A stretch of DNA of 64,000 nucleotides from Nitrospirillum sp034653355 (lineage in GTDB: Bacteria > Pseudomonadota > Alphaproteobacteria > Azospirillales > Azospirillaceae), in assembly GCF_034653355.1 (NCBI RefSeq), contig NZ_JAYEER010000004.1:2046001-2110000 (forward strand). The letters run 5' to 3'. Under the pieces are notes generated by a model, which saw nothing but the letters and a program-made list of their open reading frames with translations, was not told the DNA's origin and searched no databases. Each line of letters starts with the position of its first letter. Within the stretch, counting starts at the first letter, position 1. Below, piece after piece: positions 17,011 to 25,616 of this stretch. The translations under genes were made by a program, and so were the position numbers.

Positions 17011-18107
17011 TTGCCAGCCACCCAATCCGCGAGTCCGGCCACGACCTCCCGCATCTCATCCTCCAGCCCGACGGTGATGCGCAGGCAGTGCGGCAAGCCG
17101 TAGGAGCCCACCTGGCGCACCAGGATGCCGCGCGACTTCAGCAGCAGCCGGGCACCCTCGGCATTGGCGCGATCGCCCCGCTGCTCCGCGAAGGAGATCA
17201 GGACGAAGTTGGCGACGGAGGGATGGACCACCAGGCCCAGTTCCCGCACCCGCGCCACGAACCATTCGCGCACTTGGGTGTTGTGCCGGCGGCTCTGGGC
17301 CAGGAAGTCCACATCCTCCAGGGCCGCCAGGCCGGCGGCCTGGGCGCTGGACGCCACGTTGAAGGGGCCGCGCACCCGGTTCAGCACGTCGGCCACGGCG
17401 GCCGGACAATAGGCCCAGCCCAGGCGCAGGCCGCCCAGCGCGAAAATCTTGGAGAAGGTGCGGGTCATGACGACGTTGCTGAATGCGTCGACCAGGTCGG
17501 CGCCGTCGGTGTAGTCCGGCGCGTCGACATACTCGGCATAGGCCGCGTCGATGACCAGCAGCACGTTCTCCGGCAGCCCGGCGTGCAGGCGCCGCAACTC
17601 GTCCCTGTTGAGATAGCTGCCGGTGGGATTGTTGGGGTTGGCGATGAAAACCACCCGGGTGCGGGGGGTGACGCGGGCCAGCAAGGCGTCCACATCGGTC
17701 TTCAGGTTGGTCTCGGGTGCGGCCACCGGCGTGGCGCCGGCGAAGCGCGCGCTGATGGGGTAGATGGCGAAGCCGTGGACGGTGTGCAGCACCTCGTCAC
17801 CGGTTCCGGCATAGGCGCGGGTCAGCAGTTGCAGCACGTCGTCGGAGCCGTTGCCGCAGACGATGCGCTCGGCATCCAGGCCAAAGCGGCGGCCCAGGCC
17901 GGCGCGCAGGGCCTTGGACCCGCCGTCGGGATAGCGGTGCATCTGCCCCGCCACTGCCTGATAGGCCGCGATCGCCTTGGGGCTGGGACCCAGCGCCCCC
18001 TCGTTGGAGGCCAGGCGGATCAGCCGCGACGCCCCCGGCGCATGCGCCTCGCCCCCGACATAGGCATGGATATCGAGAATGCCGGGGTTGGGAACGGGAG
18101 CGGACAT
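17007..18107 (-). CDS. hisC: Histidinol-phosphate aminotransferase (HisC-like)
   Basis: A 366-residue fold-type I PLP aminotransferase. FIANPNNPTGSYL (about 156-168) binds PLP, and TRTFSKIFALGGLRLGWAY (about 216-234) holds the Schiff-base lysine. IRLASNEGALGPSPKA near the N-terminus is typical of HisC. Its position between chorismate mutase and tyrA suggests that it may also transaminate prephenate or phenylpyruvate, as some HisC paralogues do; this is inference from context. The start codon ATG 18107 (MSAPVPNPG) is followed in tandem by tyrA. Confidence 0.92.
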   Translation of the reverse strand: MSAPVPNPGILDIHAYVGGEAHAPGASRLIRLASNEGALGPSPKAIAAYQAVAGQMHRYPDGGSKALRAGLGRRFGLDAERIVCGNGSDDVLQLLTRAYAGTGDEVLHTVHGFAIYPISARFAGATPVAAPETNLKTDVDALLARVTPRTRVVFIANPNNPTGSYLNRDELRRLHAGLPENVLLVIDAAYAEYVDAPDYTDGADLVDAFSNVVMTRTFSKIFALGGLRLGWAYCPAAVADVLNRVRGPFNVASSAQAAGLAALEDVDFLAQSRRHNTQVREWFVARVRELGLVVHPSVANFVLISFAEQRGDRANAEGARLLLKSRGILVRQVGSYGLPHCLRITVGLEDEMREVVAGLADWVAGK

Positions 18108-18156
18108 GATGCAGGGAAACCTTCTGGCAGGCGGTGGCGGTCTTCTTCATTAAGCG

Positions 18157-18178
18157 GCGGGTTTGGGATCAAACCCGC
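18157..18178 (-). terminator. Perfect hairpin between chorismate mutase and hisC
   Basis: GCGGGTTT and AAACCCGC form an 8-bp perfect stem with a 6-base loop in the 189-bp gap upstream of hisC. No T run follows, so it may be an attenuator, a processing signal or a weak terminator. Confidence 0.35.
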
Positions 18179-18296
18179 ACGCAGGTAAGGATAGCTGTGA
18201 GTCTTATCAAAGCCTTATGCGAATTGGGGGCGCATGCCCTGCGTCCGTGAGGCGCGACTCGGCGGGCATCCTGGGGCGACTCGGGGAAAGCCCGTC

Positions 18297-19160
18297 TCAG
18301 GCCTTCCTGACGTCCAGCGTGATGGGCAGGGCATAGGCGCCCACGGGCAGCACGCGCACCAGCGCGTCGCCCAGCTTTTCCGCCAGGGCGCCCAGGCGCG
18401 CGTCGTCGCCGTCCACGAAATCCTCCACCTCGATCAGGTGGACGGAACCGCCGCCCCCCGGCAGGTGGAAGATGCGGAACCAGCCCACGGGCAGGCTGGC
18501 GGCCTCCATCATGTCCTTCAGGCGGCCGCGGCTCATGTCCTGCGCCAGCTCCACGCCCAGCAGGGTATGGTCCTGGCCCGTGGCCTCCAGCGGCACCGCC
18601 CCAAGGATCAGGGCGTCGCCGCCCTCCTTCTGGCCGGGGCGGCTGCAGAACGGCAGGCGGCCGATGATCTTGGGCGTCTTGGTGTCGTCGCTGATGAGGA
18701 AACGCCACCAGGGGTCCGTCTCCTCCTCCTCCGGCACGGGCACCACGCCCACGGTGGCGCTGCCCTCGGCCAGGGCGCGTAGCACGGCCTGGGCGGTGTT
18801 GGCCGGTGCCAACGGGGTGACGGTACCGTAATGGTCACGGGCGATGTCCCACAGGCGGCGGTCGTCGTCAGGCGCATAGACGGCGACGGCGAAAGGCCCC
18901 TGGATCAGGGTCATGGCGGCGATCATCTCGCGCCAGATGCGCACGATGGCGGCCACAGGCACGCTGCCCTGGTGGCGCGCGACCAGGCGGCGCAGGATGC
19001 CCGCCTCACGCCCCGGCCGGATGAAGACCTTGGCCCCCGCCTTGGACTGGGCGATGCGCTCCACCACCCGGGCGCGCCGCATGATGAGGTCATGGATCGC
19101 CGCATCGATTTCATCGATTTCACGGCGCAGGGCGTCGACGGAAGGGCTGACAGGGGGCAT
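18297..19160 (-). CDS. Chorismate mutase with long C-terminal extension
   Basis: A 287-residue protein. The first 90 residues form an AroQ-type chorismate mutase helix bundle: LRREIDEIDAAIHDLIMRRARVV, then KAG...FIRPGREAGILRRL and VAAIVRIWREMI. The mutase turns chorismate into prephenate. Residues 95-287 are not an evident TyrA domain. They contain LWDIARDHYGTVTPL and a C-terminal part ending in beta-strand patterns (GGSVHLIEVEDFVDG), loosely like the substrate-binding fold and ACT domain of prephenate dehydratases. I see no canonical TRF catalytic motif. The location upstream of hisC and tyrA supports a phenylalanine/tyrosine role. Confidence 0.85.
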   Translation of the reverse strand: MPPVSPSVDALRREIDEIDAAIHDLIMRRARVVERIAQSKAGAKVFIRPGREAGILRRLVARHQGSVPVAAIVRIWREMIAAMTLIQGPFAVAVYAPDDDRRLWDIARDHYGTVTPLAPANTAQAVLRALAEGSATVGVVPVPEEEETDPWWRFLISDDTKTPKIIGRLPFCSRPGQKEGGDALILGAVPLEATGQDHTLLGVELAQDMSRGRLKDMMEAASLPVGWFRIFHLPGGGGSVHLIEVEDFVDGDDARLGALAEKLGDALVRVLPVGAYALPITLDVRKA

Positions 19161-19232
19161 GGACGGGTTCGGATTATAGGACCTGAAACGACTAAGTCTT
19201 AGAGCCTGCCCCCCGCAAAATCAAAGAAAACG

Positions 19233-19260
19233 TTGACTTGGGGTACCCCGCCTTCCTAGT
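19233..19260 (+). promoter_or_regulatory. Candidate metX promoter with internal palindrome
   Basis: TTGACT (19233-19238) and CCTAGT (19255-19260) are spaced 16 bp apart, 30 bp before the metX start. The perfect palindrome GGGGTACCCC (19240-19249) lies between them, a good place for a repressor. The -10 match is weak. No SAM-II riboswitch pattern was recognised in this 130-bp region. Confidence 0.4.
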
Positions 19261-19290
19261 CATTCAGGCTGGATTCCAAGGCACCCCACG

Positions 19291-20496
19291 ATGATCACCC
19301 CGCCTGCCTACACCGATAGTTCCGGCGCCCCGTCCGCGCCCGCCCTTGGGGTCCTGCCCGGACACCGCATGGTGCTGGGCGCCGATCAGCCCATGCATCT
19401 GGACGGCGGCGGGCAGCTGGGCCCCTTCACCATGGCCTACCAGACCTACGGCACCCTCAACGCCGACAAGTCCAACGCCGTCCTGGTGTGCCATGCCCTG
19501 ACGGGCGACCAGTACGTGGCCGACCGCCACCCCATCACCGGCAAGCCCGGCTGGTGGGAGATGCTGGTGGGCCCGGGCAAGCCGGTGGACACCGACCGAT
19601 TCTTCGTCATCTGCAGCAACGTCATCGGCGGCTGCATGGGCTCGACCGGGCCGCACGACGTGAACCCGGCGACGGGCCAGCCCTACGCCATCGACTTCCC
19701 CGTCATCACCATCGGCGACATGGTGCGGGCGCAGACGCTGCTGATCGACGCGCTGGGCATAGGCCAGCTGTTCTGCGTCATCGGCGGTTCCATGGGCGGC
19801 ATGCAGGTGCTGCAGTGGGCGGTGGCGTACCCTGAGCGGGTGTTCGCCGCCGTGCCCATCGCCACCGCCGCCCGGCATTCGGCGCAGAACATCGCCTTCC
19901 ACGAGGTGGGGCGCCAGGCCATCATGGCCGACCCGGAATGGCGCGACGGCGCCTATCAGCGGGCCGGGACCAACCCGGCGCGCGGCTTGGCCGTGGCCCG
20001 CATGGCCGCCCACATCACCTATCTGTCCGAAGCGGCCCTGCACCGCAAGTTCGGCCGCAACCTGCAAAGCCGACAGGCCATCACCTTCGGCTTCGACGCC
20101 GATTTCCAGGTGGAAAGCTATCTGCGCTACCAGGGGGCCAGCTTCGTCGACCGCTTCGACGCCAACAGCTACCTCTACATCACCCGCGCCATGGATTATT
20201 TCGACCTGGCGGCGGAGCATGGCGGCCAGTTGGCCCAGGCCTTCCGCGTGGGCGGCAAGGGCACGCCGGTGCGCTTCTGCCTGGCCAGCTTCTCCAGCGA
20301 CTGGCTGTTCCCCACGTCCGAGTCGCGGGCGGTGGTGCACGCGCTGAACGCCGTGGCCGCCAACGTCAGCTTCGTGGAGATCGAGACGGACAAGGGCCAC
20401 GACGCCTTCCTGCTGGATGAGCCGGAGTTCCACCAGGTCATGCGCGGTTTCATCAACGGTTGCGCCGATCATCGCGGCCTGAAACGTCGGGCCTGA
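19291..20496 (+). CDS. metX: Homoserine O-acetyltransferase
   Basis: A 401-residue alpha/beta-hydrolase-fold MetX. It acetylates (or in some bacteria succinylates) L-homoserine as the committed step to methionine. The nucleophile elbow GGSMGGMQ (about 167-174) holds the catalytic serine. SNVIGGCMGSTGP (about 109-121) and the late segment ETDKGHDAFLLDEPEF (about 366-381), with the catalytic histidine, are diagnostic. METX substrate choice cannot be decided from motifs alone. MetW follows four bases later, the usual alphaproteobacterial pair. Confidence 0.95.
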   Translation: MITPPAYTDSSGAPSAPALGVLPGHRMVLGADQPMHLDGGGQLGPFTMAYQTYGTLNADKSNAVLVCHALTGDQYVADRHPITGKPGWWEMLVGPGKPVDTDRFFVICSNVIGGCMGSTGPHDVNPATGQPYAIDFPVITIGDMVRAQTLLIDALGIGQLFCVIGGSMGGMQVLQWAVAYPERVFAAVPIATAARHSAQNIAFHEVGRQAIMADPEWRDGAYQRAGTNPARGLAVARMAAHITYLSEAALHRKFGRNLQSRQAITFGFDADFQVESYLRYQGASFVDRFDANSYLYITRAMDYFDLAAEHGGQLAQAFRVGGKGTPVRFCLASFSSDWLFPTSESRAVVHALNAVAANVSFVEIETDKGHDAFLLDEPEFHQVMRGFINGCADHRGLKRRA

Positions 20497-20500
20497 TCCC

Positions 20501-21136
20501 ATGGACGCCACGGTCATCCCCCCCCGCACCGACATCCGCGGCGATCTGCGCCGCATCGCCGACATGGTCAGCACGGGCGCCCGCGTGCTGGACGTGGGTT
20601 GCGGCGACGGCGCCCTGCTGGATCTCCTGACCCGGGAAAAGGGTGTCGACGGGCGCGGCATGGAACTGGGCATGGACGGCGTGCGCGAGTGCGTGTCGCG
20701 CGGCCTGTCCGTCATCCAGGGCGACGCCGACACCGACCTGAAGGATTATCCCAGCGATGCCTTCGACTACGTCATCCTGTCGCAGACACTGCAGGCCACG
20801 CGCGACCCGCGCGGCGTGCTGCTGCAGATGCTGCGCATCGGCCGCCGCGTCATCGTCTCCTTCCCCAATTTCGGCTACTGGCGGGTACGCCTGGCCCTGC
20901 TGCTGACCGGCCGCATGCCGGTGACCGACCGGCTGGGCTTCCAGTGGTGGGAGACGCCCAACATCCACTTCTGCACCATCGCCGACTTCACCGCCCTGTG
21001 CGCCCAGCTGGGCGGCGTGACGGTGGAGCGCAGCGCCATCCTGGACCACGACGGCCACCAGCTGACCAGCGACGCCACCACCTGGCGCGCCAACTGGTCA
21101 GGCGAGCAGGGAGTTTTCCTGCTGCGCCGGGATTAG
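20501..21136 (+). CDS. metW: Methionine biosynthesis protein MetW
   Basis: A 211-residue SAM-binding Rossmann-fold protein of the MetW family. Its glycine-rich loop is VLDVGCGDGALLDLL (about 29-43). FDYVILSQTLQATRDP (about 88-103) and FPNFGYWRVRL (about 124-134) are typical of MetW. In other proteobacteria MetW works with MetX in homoserine acyltransfer; its exact chemistry is not settled. Only four bases separate it from metX, so the two are co-translated. It converges on the small HTH regulator. Confidence 0.93.
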   Translation: MDATVIPPRTDIRGDLRRIADMVSTGARVLDVGCGDGALLDLLTREKGVDGRGMELGMDGVRECVSRGLSVIQGDADTDLKDYPSDAFDYVILSQTLQATRDPRGVLLQMLRIGRRVIVSFPNFGYWRVRLALLLTGRMPVTDRLGFQWWETPNIHFCTIADFTALCAQLGGVTVERSAILDHDGHQLTSDATTWRANWSGEQGVFLLRRD

Positions 21137-21179
21137 TTTTGTTCCCTCACGCGCCGGACGCCCGCGTCCACTGGCTTGG

Positions 21180-21758
21180 CTAATCCTCATAGGCGATGGT
21201 GTCGACCAGGCGGGCGAACGTGCCGTCCGACAGCTGGAAGCGCACCCAGCGGAAGCGGCTGGCGTGGATGGGCACCTCGGCCGAGCGGTTGGCCCGTGTC
21301 GTCAGCTCCAGCGCCGGCGGCGCCGGCTCGAACCAGCCCAGTGCCGGCAGGGCCGCCTCCGCCGCCACGATGTCCTCGGTGGCGTAGGGCCAGAGGGAGG
21401 TGCCCAGCAGATCCGTCCGCGCCCGGCCGAAGTCCCGCTCCCGCTTGGGCGAGAGGGCCAGCAGCGTATGCGTCAGGTCGCAGACCAGGTGGACGGCACC
21501 GGCGGACTGGTTGACCAGGCGCGCCAGCTCGCGATCGGCGGCGCTGTCCAGGCCGGCGCGCATCAGCAGGCGGATGGCCGTCTGCTCATCGGCGTCGGGC
21601 GCCAGCGCGCCCGATTCCCAGCGCGACACCGTGGCCTGGGAGACGCCCAGCAGCTCTCCCGCATGCGCCTGCTTCATGCGGCGCAGCGTGCGCCACATCC
21701 GGAGCGAGGGCCCCAGATGCGACACGGGGCCGATCACGGCGGCGATGCTGCGGCCCAT
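21180..21758 (-). CDS. XRE-type helix-turn-helix regulator
   Basis: A 192-residue protein. Residues about 17-66 form a Cro/C1-type HTH: LRRMKQAHAGELLGVSQATVSRWESG. The remaining 120 residues could be a sensor or PAS-like domain (LVCDLTHTLLALSPKRERDFGR, DLLGTSLWPYATEDIVAAEAAL), though no cofactor motif is visible. It is divergent from the MFS-HAD operon, with 115 bp to the transporter start, and is the natural candidate to control it. The ligand is unknown. Confidence 0.75.
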   Translation of the reverse strand: MGRSIAAVIGPVSHLGPSLRMWRTLRRMKQAHAGELLGVSQATVSRWESGALAPDADEQTAIRLLMRAGLDSAADRELARLVNQSAGAVHLVCDLTHTLLALSPKRERDFGRARTDLLGTSLWPYATEDIVAAEAALPALGWFEPAPPALELTTRANRSAEVPIHASRFRWVRFQLSDGTFARLVDTIAYED

Positions 21759-21873
21759 GGGTGACGGTGTCCTGTGCCTTGTCCACGCATATCTTATTCA
21801 CGGCCTTTCTCCGCCGGTCATGCCAAAAATAGCGACCCCGCCCGCCGCGGGGAAACACGCGTTCGAGGGCATC

Positions 21874-23073
21874 ATGGACAGCCGCTGGGTCAAGATCGTC
21901 TGGTTCTATTGCGTCGGCGTCATCGCCGCCGCCCAGCTGGGCAAGATGTCGGCCCTTATCCCCCTCATCTCCCGCGACCTGGGCCTCAGCCTCACCGTGG
22001 CGGCCCTGGTCATCTCCCTGCTGGAGATCGGCGGCGCCGGCTTCGGCCGCATGGCCGGCGGCCTGATCCAGCGCGCGGGCCGCCGCCCGGCCCTGCTGGC
22101 CGGCACCGCCTTCCTGGCCGTGGGCGGCATTGGCGAAAGCCTGGCGCGGGGCCCCACGGCGCTGATCGCCTGGCGGATGTTGGAGAGCGCGGGGTACCTC
22201 ACCACCGTCATCGCCGCCCCCATGCTGATCCTGGAGACGGCGACCCCGCGTCAGCGTGGCGTGGCGCTGGCGCTGTGGAGCAGCTTCGTACCCGTGGGCC
22301 TGGCGCTGGGCGCCATCCTGTCCGGCTGGGCGGCGGCGCTGTGGTCCTGGCGCGGCGCCCTGTTCGGCGGCGGCGTGGTGGCGGCCGGCGCCCTGGCGCT
22401 GTCCCTGCCCATGACGGCGGGTGCCGGGGCCCGGGTGCGGGGTGCGGGTGCCGGCGGAGCCGGCCCCACCCGGCGGGCCTGGGCCCTGGCCGTGGGCTTC
22501 GGCTGCTACACCACCTTCGAGGTCGGCCTCTTGGGCATGCTGCCCACCTTCCTGGTGGACAAGGCCGGCGCCACCGCCGACACCGCAGGATTCATCACCG
22601 GCGTCGCCTCCTTCGCCACCGTGGCGGGCAGCGTGGTGGCCGGCTGGTGGAACCACCGCAACCACGGGCGGGATCTGGCGCGGGGGGCGTCCTTCGCCCT
22701 GATGGCGGTCAGCATCGTGGCGCCGGCCCTGCTGCTGTTCCTGGTGTTCGGGCCGGCGCCCGACCTCACCACCGCCGCCGGGGCGGTCATCGCGCTCAAC
22801 GCCCTGTCCGGCGTCTATCCTGGCCTGGCCTTCGCCATGCTGCCCGCCGTGGCGGGGTCGGACCGGGGCCTGCCCGCCGCCAACGGCCTGCTGACCCAGT
22901 TCGGCGCCAGCGGCTCCCTCATCGGGCCACCCCTGTTCGCCGCCTTCGCCGGTCACTGGGGTTGGACCAGCGCCGCCGCCTGCGGCCTGGCCGCATCCCT
23001 GCTCTGCCTGGCCTTGATGCGGGCGGCGGGGGTATCGTCACCTCCCGTCGCGGTCCCCGATCAGGCCGCCTGA
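21874..23073 (+). CDS. Major facilitator superfamily transporter
   Basis: A 399-residue inner-membrane transporter with about 12 predicted helices. The ATG at 21874 has GAGGG five bases upstream and opens MDSRWVKIVWFYCVGVIAA; an in-frame ATG at 21820 lacks a ribosome site. MFS motif A appears as GRMAGGLIQRAGRRPALL (about 60-77). A central Gly/Ala/Arg-rich loop (about 190-205) separates the two halves. The substrate is unknown. The HAD phosphatase gene follows after 20 bp, and an HTH regulator is divergent, so the three look like one functional unit. Confidence 0.85.
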   Translation: MDSRWVKIVWFYCVGVIAAAQLGKMSALIPLISRDLGLSLTVAALVISLLEIGGAGFGRMAGGLIQRAGRRPALLAGTAFLAVGGIGESLARGPTALIAWRMLESAGYLTTVIAAPMLILETATPRQRGVALALWSSFVPVGLALGAILSGWAAALWSWRGALFGGGVVAAGALALSLPMTAGAGARVRGAGAGGAGPTRRAWALAVGFGCYTTFEVGLLGMLPTFLVDKAGATADTAGFITGVASFATVAGSVVAGWWNHRNHGRDLARGASFALMAVSIVAPALLLFLVFGPAPDLTTAAGAVIALNALSGVYPGLAFAMLPAVAGSDRGLPAANGLLTQFGASGSLIGPPLFAAFAGHWGWTSAAACGLAASLLCLALMRAAGVSSPPVAVPDQAA

Positions 23074-23093
23074 GTTCCCTTGGAGTTCCGACT

Positions 23094-23801
23094 ATGCCTG
23101 CCCTTCCTCCCCGGGTGATCGCTTTGGATGGCGATGACACGCTCTGGCACAACGAGGCCATGTTCTCGACCTCGTACGCCGAGTTCCGCGACCTATTGCT
23201 GCGCCACAGCGACCTGGACCAGGCCACCATCGACGAACGCCTGCTGCTGGTGGAGCGGCGCAACCTGGTGACCTACGGCTACGGCATCAAGGGCTTCACG
23301 CTGTCGATGATCGAGACGGCGCTGGAACTGACGGAGGGGCGCATTCCCGGCATCGCCATCGAGGCCCTGGTGCGGCGCGGCCGCGCCATGCTGGCCCATC
23401 CGGTGGAACTGATCGACGGCGCGCTGGAGGTAATCGAGACCCTGCGGGAACGGGACCATGAGGTGTGGCTGATCACCAAGGGCGACCTGTTCGACCAGGA
23501 AAGCAAGATCGCCCGCTCCGGCCTGGCCGAGCTGTTCCACCGCATCGAGATCGTGTCGGAAAAGGACGACACCACCTACCGCCGCCTGCTGGAGCGCCAC
23601 GGCGTGGCACCCGCCGACTTCGCCATGGCCGGCAACTCCCTGAAGTCCGACGTGCTGCCCGTGGCGGCCCTGGGCGGACTGGGCTTCCACGTGCCCTATC
23701 ACACCACCTGGGCACACGAGATGGTGTCCGGCCCCGTCCCCCACCCCTATACCGAGCTTGCGTCCTTACGTGAATTGCCGAGCGCGTTAGGGTCCAGGTA
23801 A
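23094..23801 (+). CDS. HAD-superfamily hydrolase
   Basis: A 235-residue phosphatase-type protein. The nucleophile motif is ALDGDDTLWHNE (about 9-20). Motif II is LITKGD (about 125-130), motif III has the lysine in VSEKDDTTY (about 157-165), and motif IV is MAGNSLKSDVLPV (about 178-190). The insert between motifs I and II is helical, a C1-type cap. A TTGGAG ribosome site lies eight bases before ATG 23094. The substrate cannot be inferred; co-transcription with the MFS gene hints at metabolism of the transported compound. Confidence 0.85.
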   Translation: MPALPPRVIALDGDDTLWHNEAMFSTSYAEFRDLLLRHSDLDQATIDERLLLVERRNLVTYGYGIKGFTLSMIETALELTEGRIPGIAIEALVRRGRAMLAHPVELIDGALEVIETLRERDHEVWLITKGDLFDQESKIARSGLAELFHRIEIVSEKDDTTYRRLLERHGVAPADFAMAGNSLKSDVLPVAALGGLGFHVPYHTTWAHEMVSGPVPHPYTELASLRELPSALGSR

Positions 23802-23832
23802 GGAAACAACTCGGGATGCGGGATGGCTCTGA

Positions 23833-24099
23833 TCAGTAGTGCAACCGGCACTGGGCGATCTGAACCTCCTGCTCATCGCCCTTGCCGCGCACCCGATAGA
23901 CCAGGCGATGCTCCTGCGTGATACGGCGGGACCACCAGCCGGCGAGGTCACCTTTCAGCGCCTCCGGCTGGCCCACTCCCCGAAAGGGATCGCGGCGGAT
24001 GTCCTTGATCAGGCCGTTGATCTTGCGCAGCACGTCCATGTCCTGGGACTGCCAATGCAGATAGTCGTCCCAGGCTTGCGCCGTGAATTTCAGCTGCAT
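23833..24099 (-). CDS. yoeB: Txe/YoeB-family mRNA-interferase toxin
   Basis: An 88-residue RelE-fold toxin that cleaves mRNA in the ribosome A site. FTAQAWDDYLHWQSQD near the N-terminus, IRRDPFRGVGQPEALKGDLAGWWSRRIT in the middle, and EHRLVYRV with the C-terminal RLHY are the YoeB signature. The glutamate, arginine and C-terminal His-Tyr catalytic set appears intact. Its ATG overlaps the antitoxin stop by one base (TGATG), so antitoxin is made first. Expected to be neutralised by the 86-residue YefM next to it. Confidence 0.93.
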   Translation of the reverse strand: MQLKFTAQAWDDYLHWQSQDMDVLRKINGLIKDIRRDPFRGVGQPEALKGDLAGWWSRRITQEHRLVYRVRGKGDEQEVQIAQCRLHY

Positions 24100-24359
24100 C
24101 AGTCCAGGTCGTCAGGCAGGTCCGCAGTGACAAACTTACCGGCATCGGCGGCAGCGATGGAGGCGAGCAAGCGTTCGGCATTCCGGGGGCTGCGCAGCAG
24201 ATGCAGCGTCTCCATCATGCCATTGAACTCATCCTCGGCGATCACCACGACCGACCGGCCGCCCTGCCGCGTCACCACCAACGGCGCGCGGCTGTCGCAT
24301 GCCGCGTCCAGGTGCGCCTTCATGTTCTGGCGAAACTCGGTGTAGCTGACGTGGGACAT
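24099..24359 (-). CDS. yefM: YefM/Phd-family antitoxin
   Basis: An 86-residue antitoxin. The N-terminal Phd/YefM fold (SYTEFRQNMKAHLDAA, then PLVVTRQGGRSVVVIAEDEFNGMMETL) dimerises and binds DNA. The C-terminal tail (about 60-86, ending ADLPDDLD) is acidic and likely disordered until it wraps the toxin. It is the first gene of the module, directly overlapping yoeB, with a TGTACA-type palindrome upstream that should mediate autorepression. Confidence 0.92.
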   Translation of the reverse strand: MSHVSYTEFRQNMKAHLDAACDSRAPLVVTRQGGRSVVVIAEDEFNGMMETLHLLRSPRNAERLLASIAAADAGKFVTADLPDDLD

Positions 24360-24380
24360 GGGATCCTCCTGATACCCTAT

Positions 24381-24400
24381 CTGTACATATATTTGTACAG
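24381..24400. promoter_or_regulatory. YefM-type operator palindrome
   Basis: CTGTACA (24381-24387) and TGTACAG (24394-24400) form a 7-bp inverted repeat with a 6-base AT-rich centre, 22 bp upstream of the yefM start. YefM of Escherichia coli recognises palindromes with a TGTACA core, so this is the probable autorepression site, and the AT-rich centre probably overlaps the -10 region. Confidence 0.75.
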
Positions 24401-24425
24401 ACCGTCATCTACAAGAGCCCCCACC

Positions 24426-25613
24426 TCACCCCAGCGCCAGGTCGTCCCGATGGATCATCTCATCGCGGCCGCGCCAGCCCAGGCTGGCTTCGATCTCGGC
24501 GCTGCGGCGGCCCTGGATGCGGCGGGCGTCCTCGGCGGAATAGGCCACCAGGCCGCGGGCGATGACGCGGCCGGCCTGGGTGCGCACAGCCACCAGGTCG
24601 CCACGCTGGAAATCACCCTCGACCTCGCGCACGCCGGCGGGCAGCAGGCTGCCGCCCCGGGCCAGGGCCTGGGCCGCGCCCTCATCCACCACCAGGGTAC
24701 CGGCCGGCTTCAGGGAGCCGGCGATCCAGCGCTTGCGCGCCGTGCCGGGGCCGGCGGCGGGCAGGAACCAGGTGCACAGCGCCCCGCCCTGCTCCGCCGC
24801 CGTTTCCAGCGCCGCCAGGGGGTTCATGCGCTTGCCCGAGACGATGGCCATGCGGCAGCCGGCGGCCACGGCGATGCGGGCGGCGGCGATCTTGGTGACC
24901 ATGCCGCCGCTGCTGTAGCCGGCGGGCGGTTCCCCCGCCATGGCCTCGATCTCCGGCGTCACCTCGGTCACCACCGGCAGGTGGCGGGCGTGGGGATCCT
25001 TGCGCGGGTCGGCGGTGTAGAGGCCGTCGATGTCGGACATGAGGACCAGGGTGTCGGCGCTGATCATCTGCGCCACGCGGGCGGCCAGGCGGTCGTTGTC
25101 GCCAAAGCGGATCTCGGCGGTGGCCACCGTGTCGTTCTCGTTGATCACGGGAACGGCGCCCAGCTTCAGCAGGGTCTCGATGGTGGCGCGGCCGTTCAGG
25201 TGGCGGCGGCGGTCCTCGGTATCATCCAGGGTCAGCAGCACCTGGGCCACGGTGATGTCGTGGCGGGCCAGGGTTTCCTGGTAGGCGTGGGCCAGGCGGA
25301 TCTGGCCGGTGGCGGCGGCGGCCTGCTTTTCCTCTAGCTTCAGCGGGCGGCCCACCAGGCCCAGATGTTCCCGCCCCACGGCGACGGCGCCGGAGGAGAC
25401 GATGACCACGTCCACGCCCCGGCGGCGCAGGGCCGCCACGTCATCGCACACGCTGTCCAGCCAGTCGCGGCGGATGCGGTGCGTCTCGCCATCCACCAGC
25501 AGGGCGGAGCCGATCTTGACGATCAGGCGCTTGGCCTGGGTGACCGGCGGGACATCAAACACCGCCGCCGCACGGGTTGAGGAAATTTCCGTGCGGTCGG
25601 CGGCGTCGTTCAT
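24426..25613 (-). CDS. proB: Glutamate 5-kinase
   Basis: A 395-residue ProB with an N-terminal amino-acid-kinase domain and C-terminal PUA domain. It phosphorylates glutamate to glutamyl-5-phosphate, the first step to proline. RLIVKIGSALLVD (about 29-41), VSSGAVAVGRE (about 72-82), NENDTVATAEIRFGDND (about 159-175) and the GGMVTKIAAARIA block (about 236-248) are typical. The PUA part spans about 300-380. The 28 N-terminal residues before KRLIVK are unusual but open. It follows obgE by three bases and likely shares its transcript. Confidence 0.95.
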   Translation of the reverse strand: MNDAADRTEISSTRAAAVFDVPPVTQAKRLIVKIGSALLVDGETHRIRRDWLDSVCDDVAALRRRGVDVVIVSSGAVAVGREHLGLVGRPLKLEEKQAAAATGQIRLAHAYQETLARHDITVAQVLLTLDDTEDRRRHLNGRATIETLLKLGAVPVINENDTVATAEIRFGDNDRLAARVAQMISADTLVLMSDIDGLYTADPRKDPHARHLPVVTEVTPEIEAMAGEPPAGYSSGGMVTKIAAARIAVAAGCRMAIVSGKRMNPLAALETAAEQGGALCTWFLPAAGPGTARKRWIAGSLKPAGTLVVDEGAAQALARGGSLLPAGVREVEGDFQRGDLVAVRTQAGRVIARGLVAYSAEDARRIQGRRSAEIEASLGWRGRDEMIHRDDLALG

Positions 25614-25616
25614 TTT

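Noticed and set aside
18230..18300. Fifth copy of the structured repeat
   Set aside because: GCGACTCGG units are present twice but lack both conserved hairpins and the terminal CTGAGGG.
19161..19290. SAM-II riboswitch before metX
   Set aside because: I looked for the conserved pseudoknot pattern common in alphaproteobacteria and did not find it; a promoter with palindrome explains the region better.
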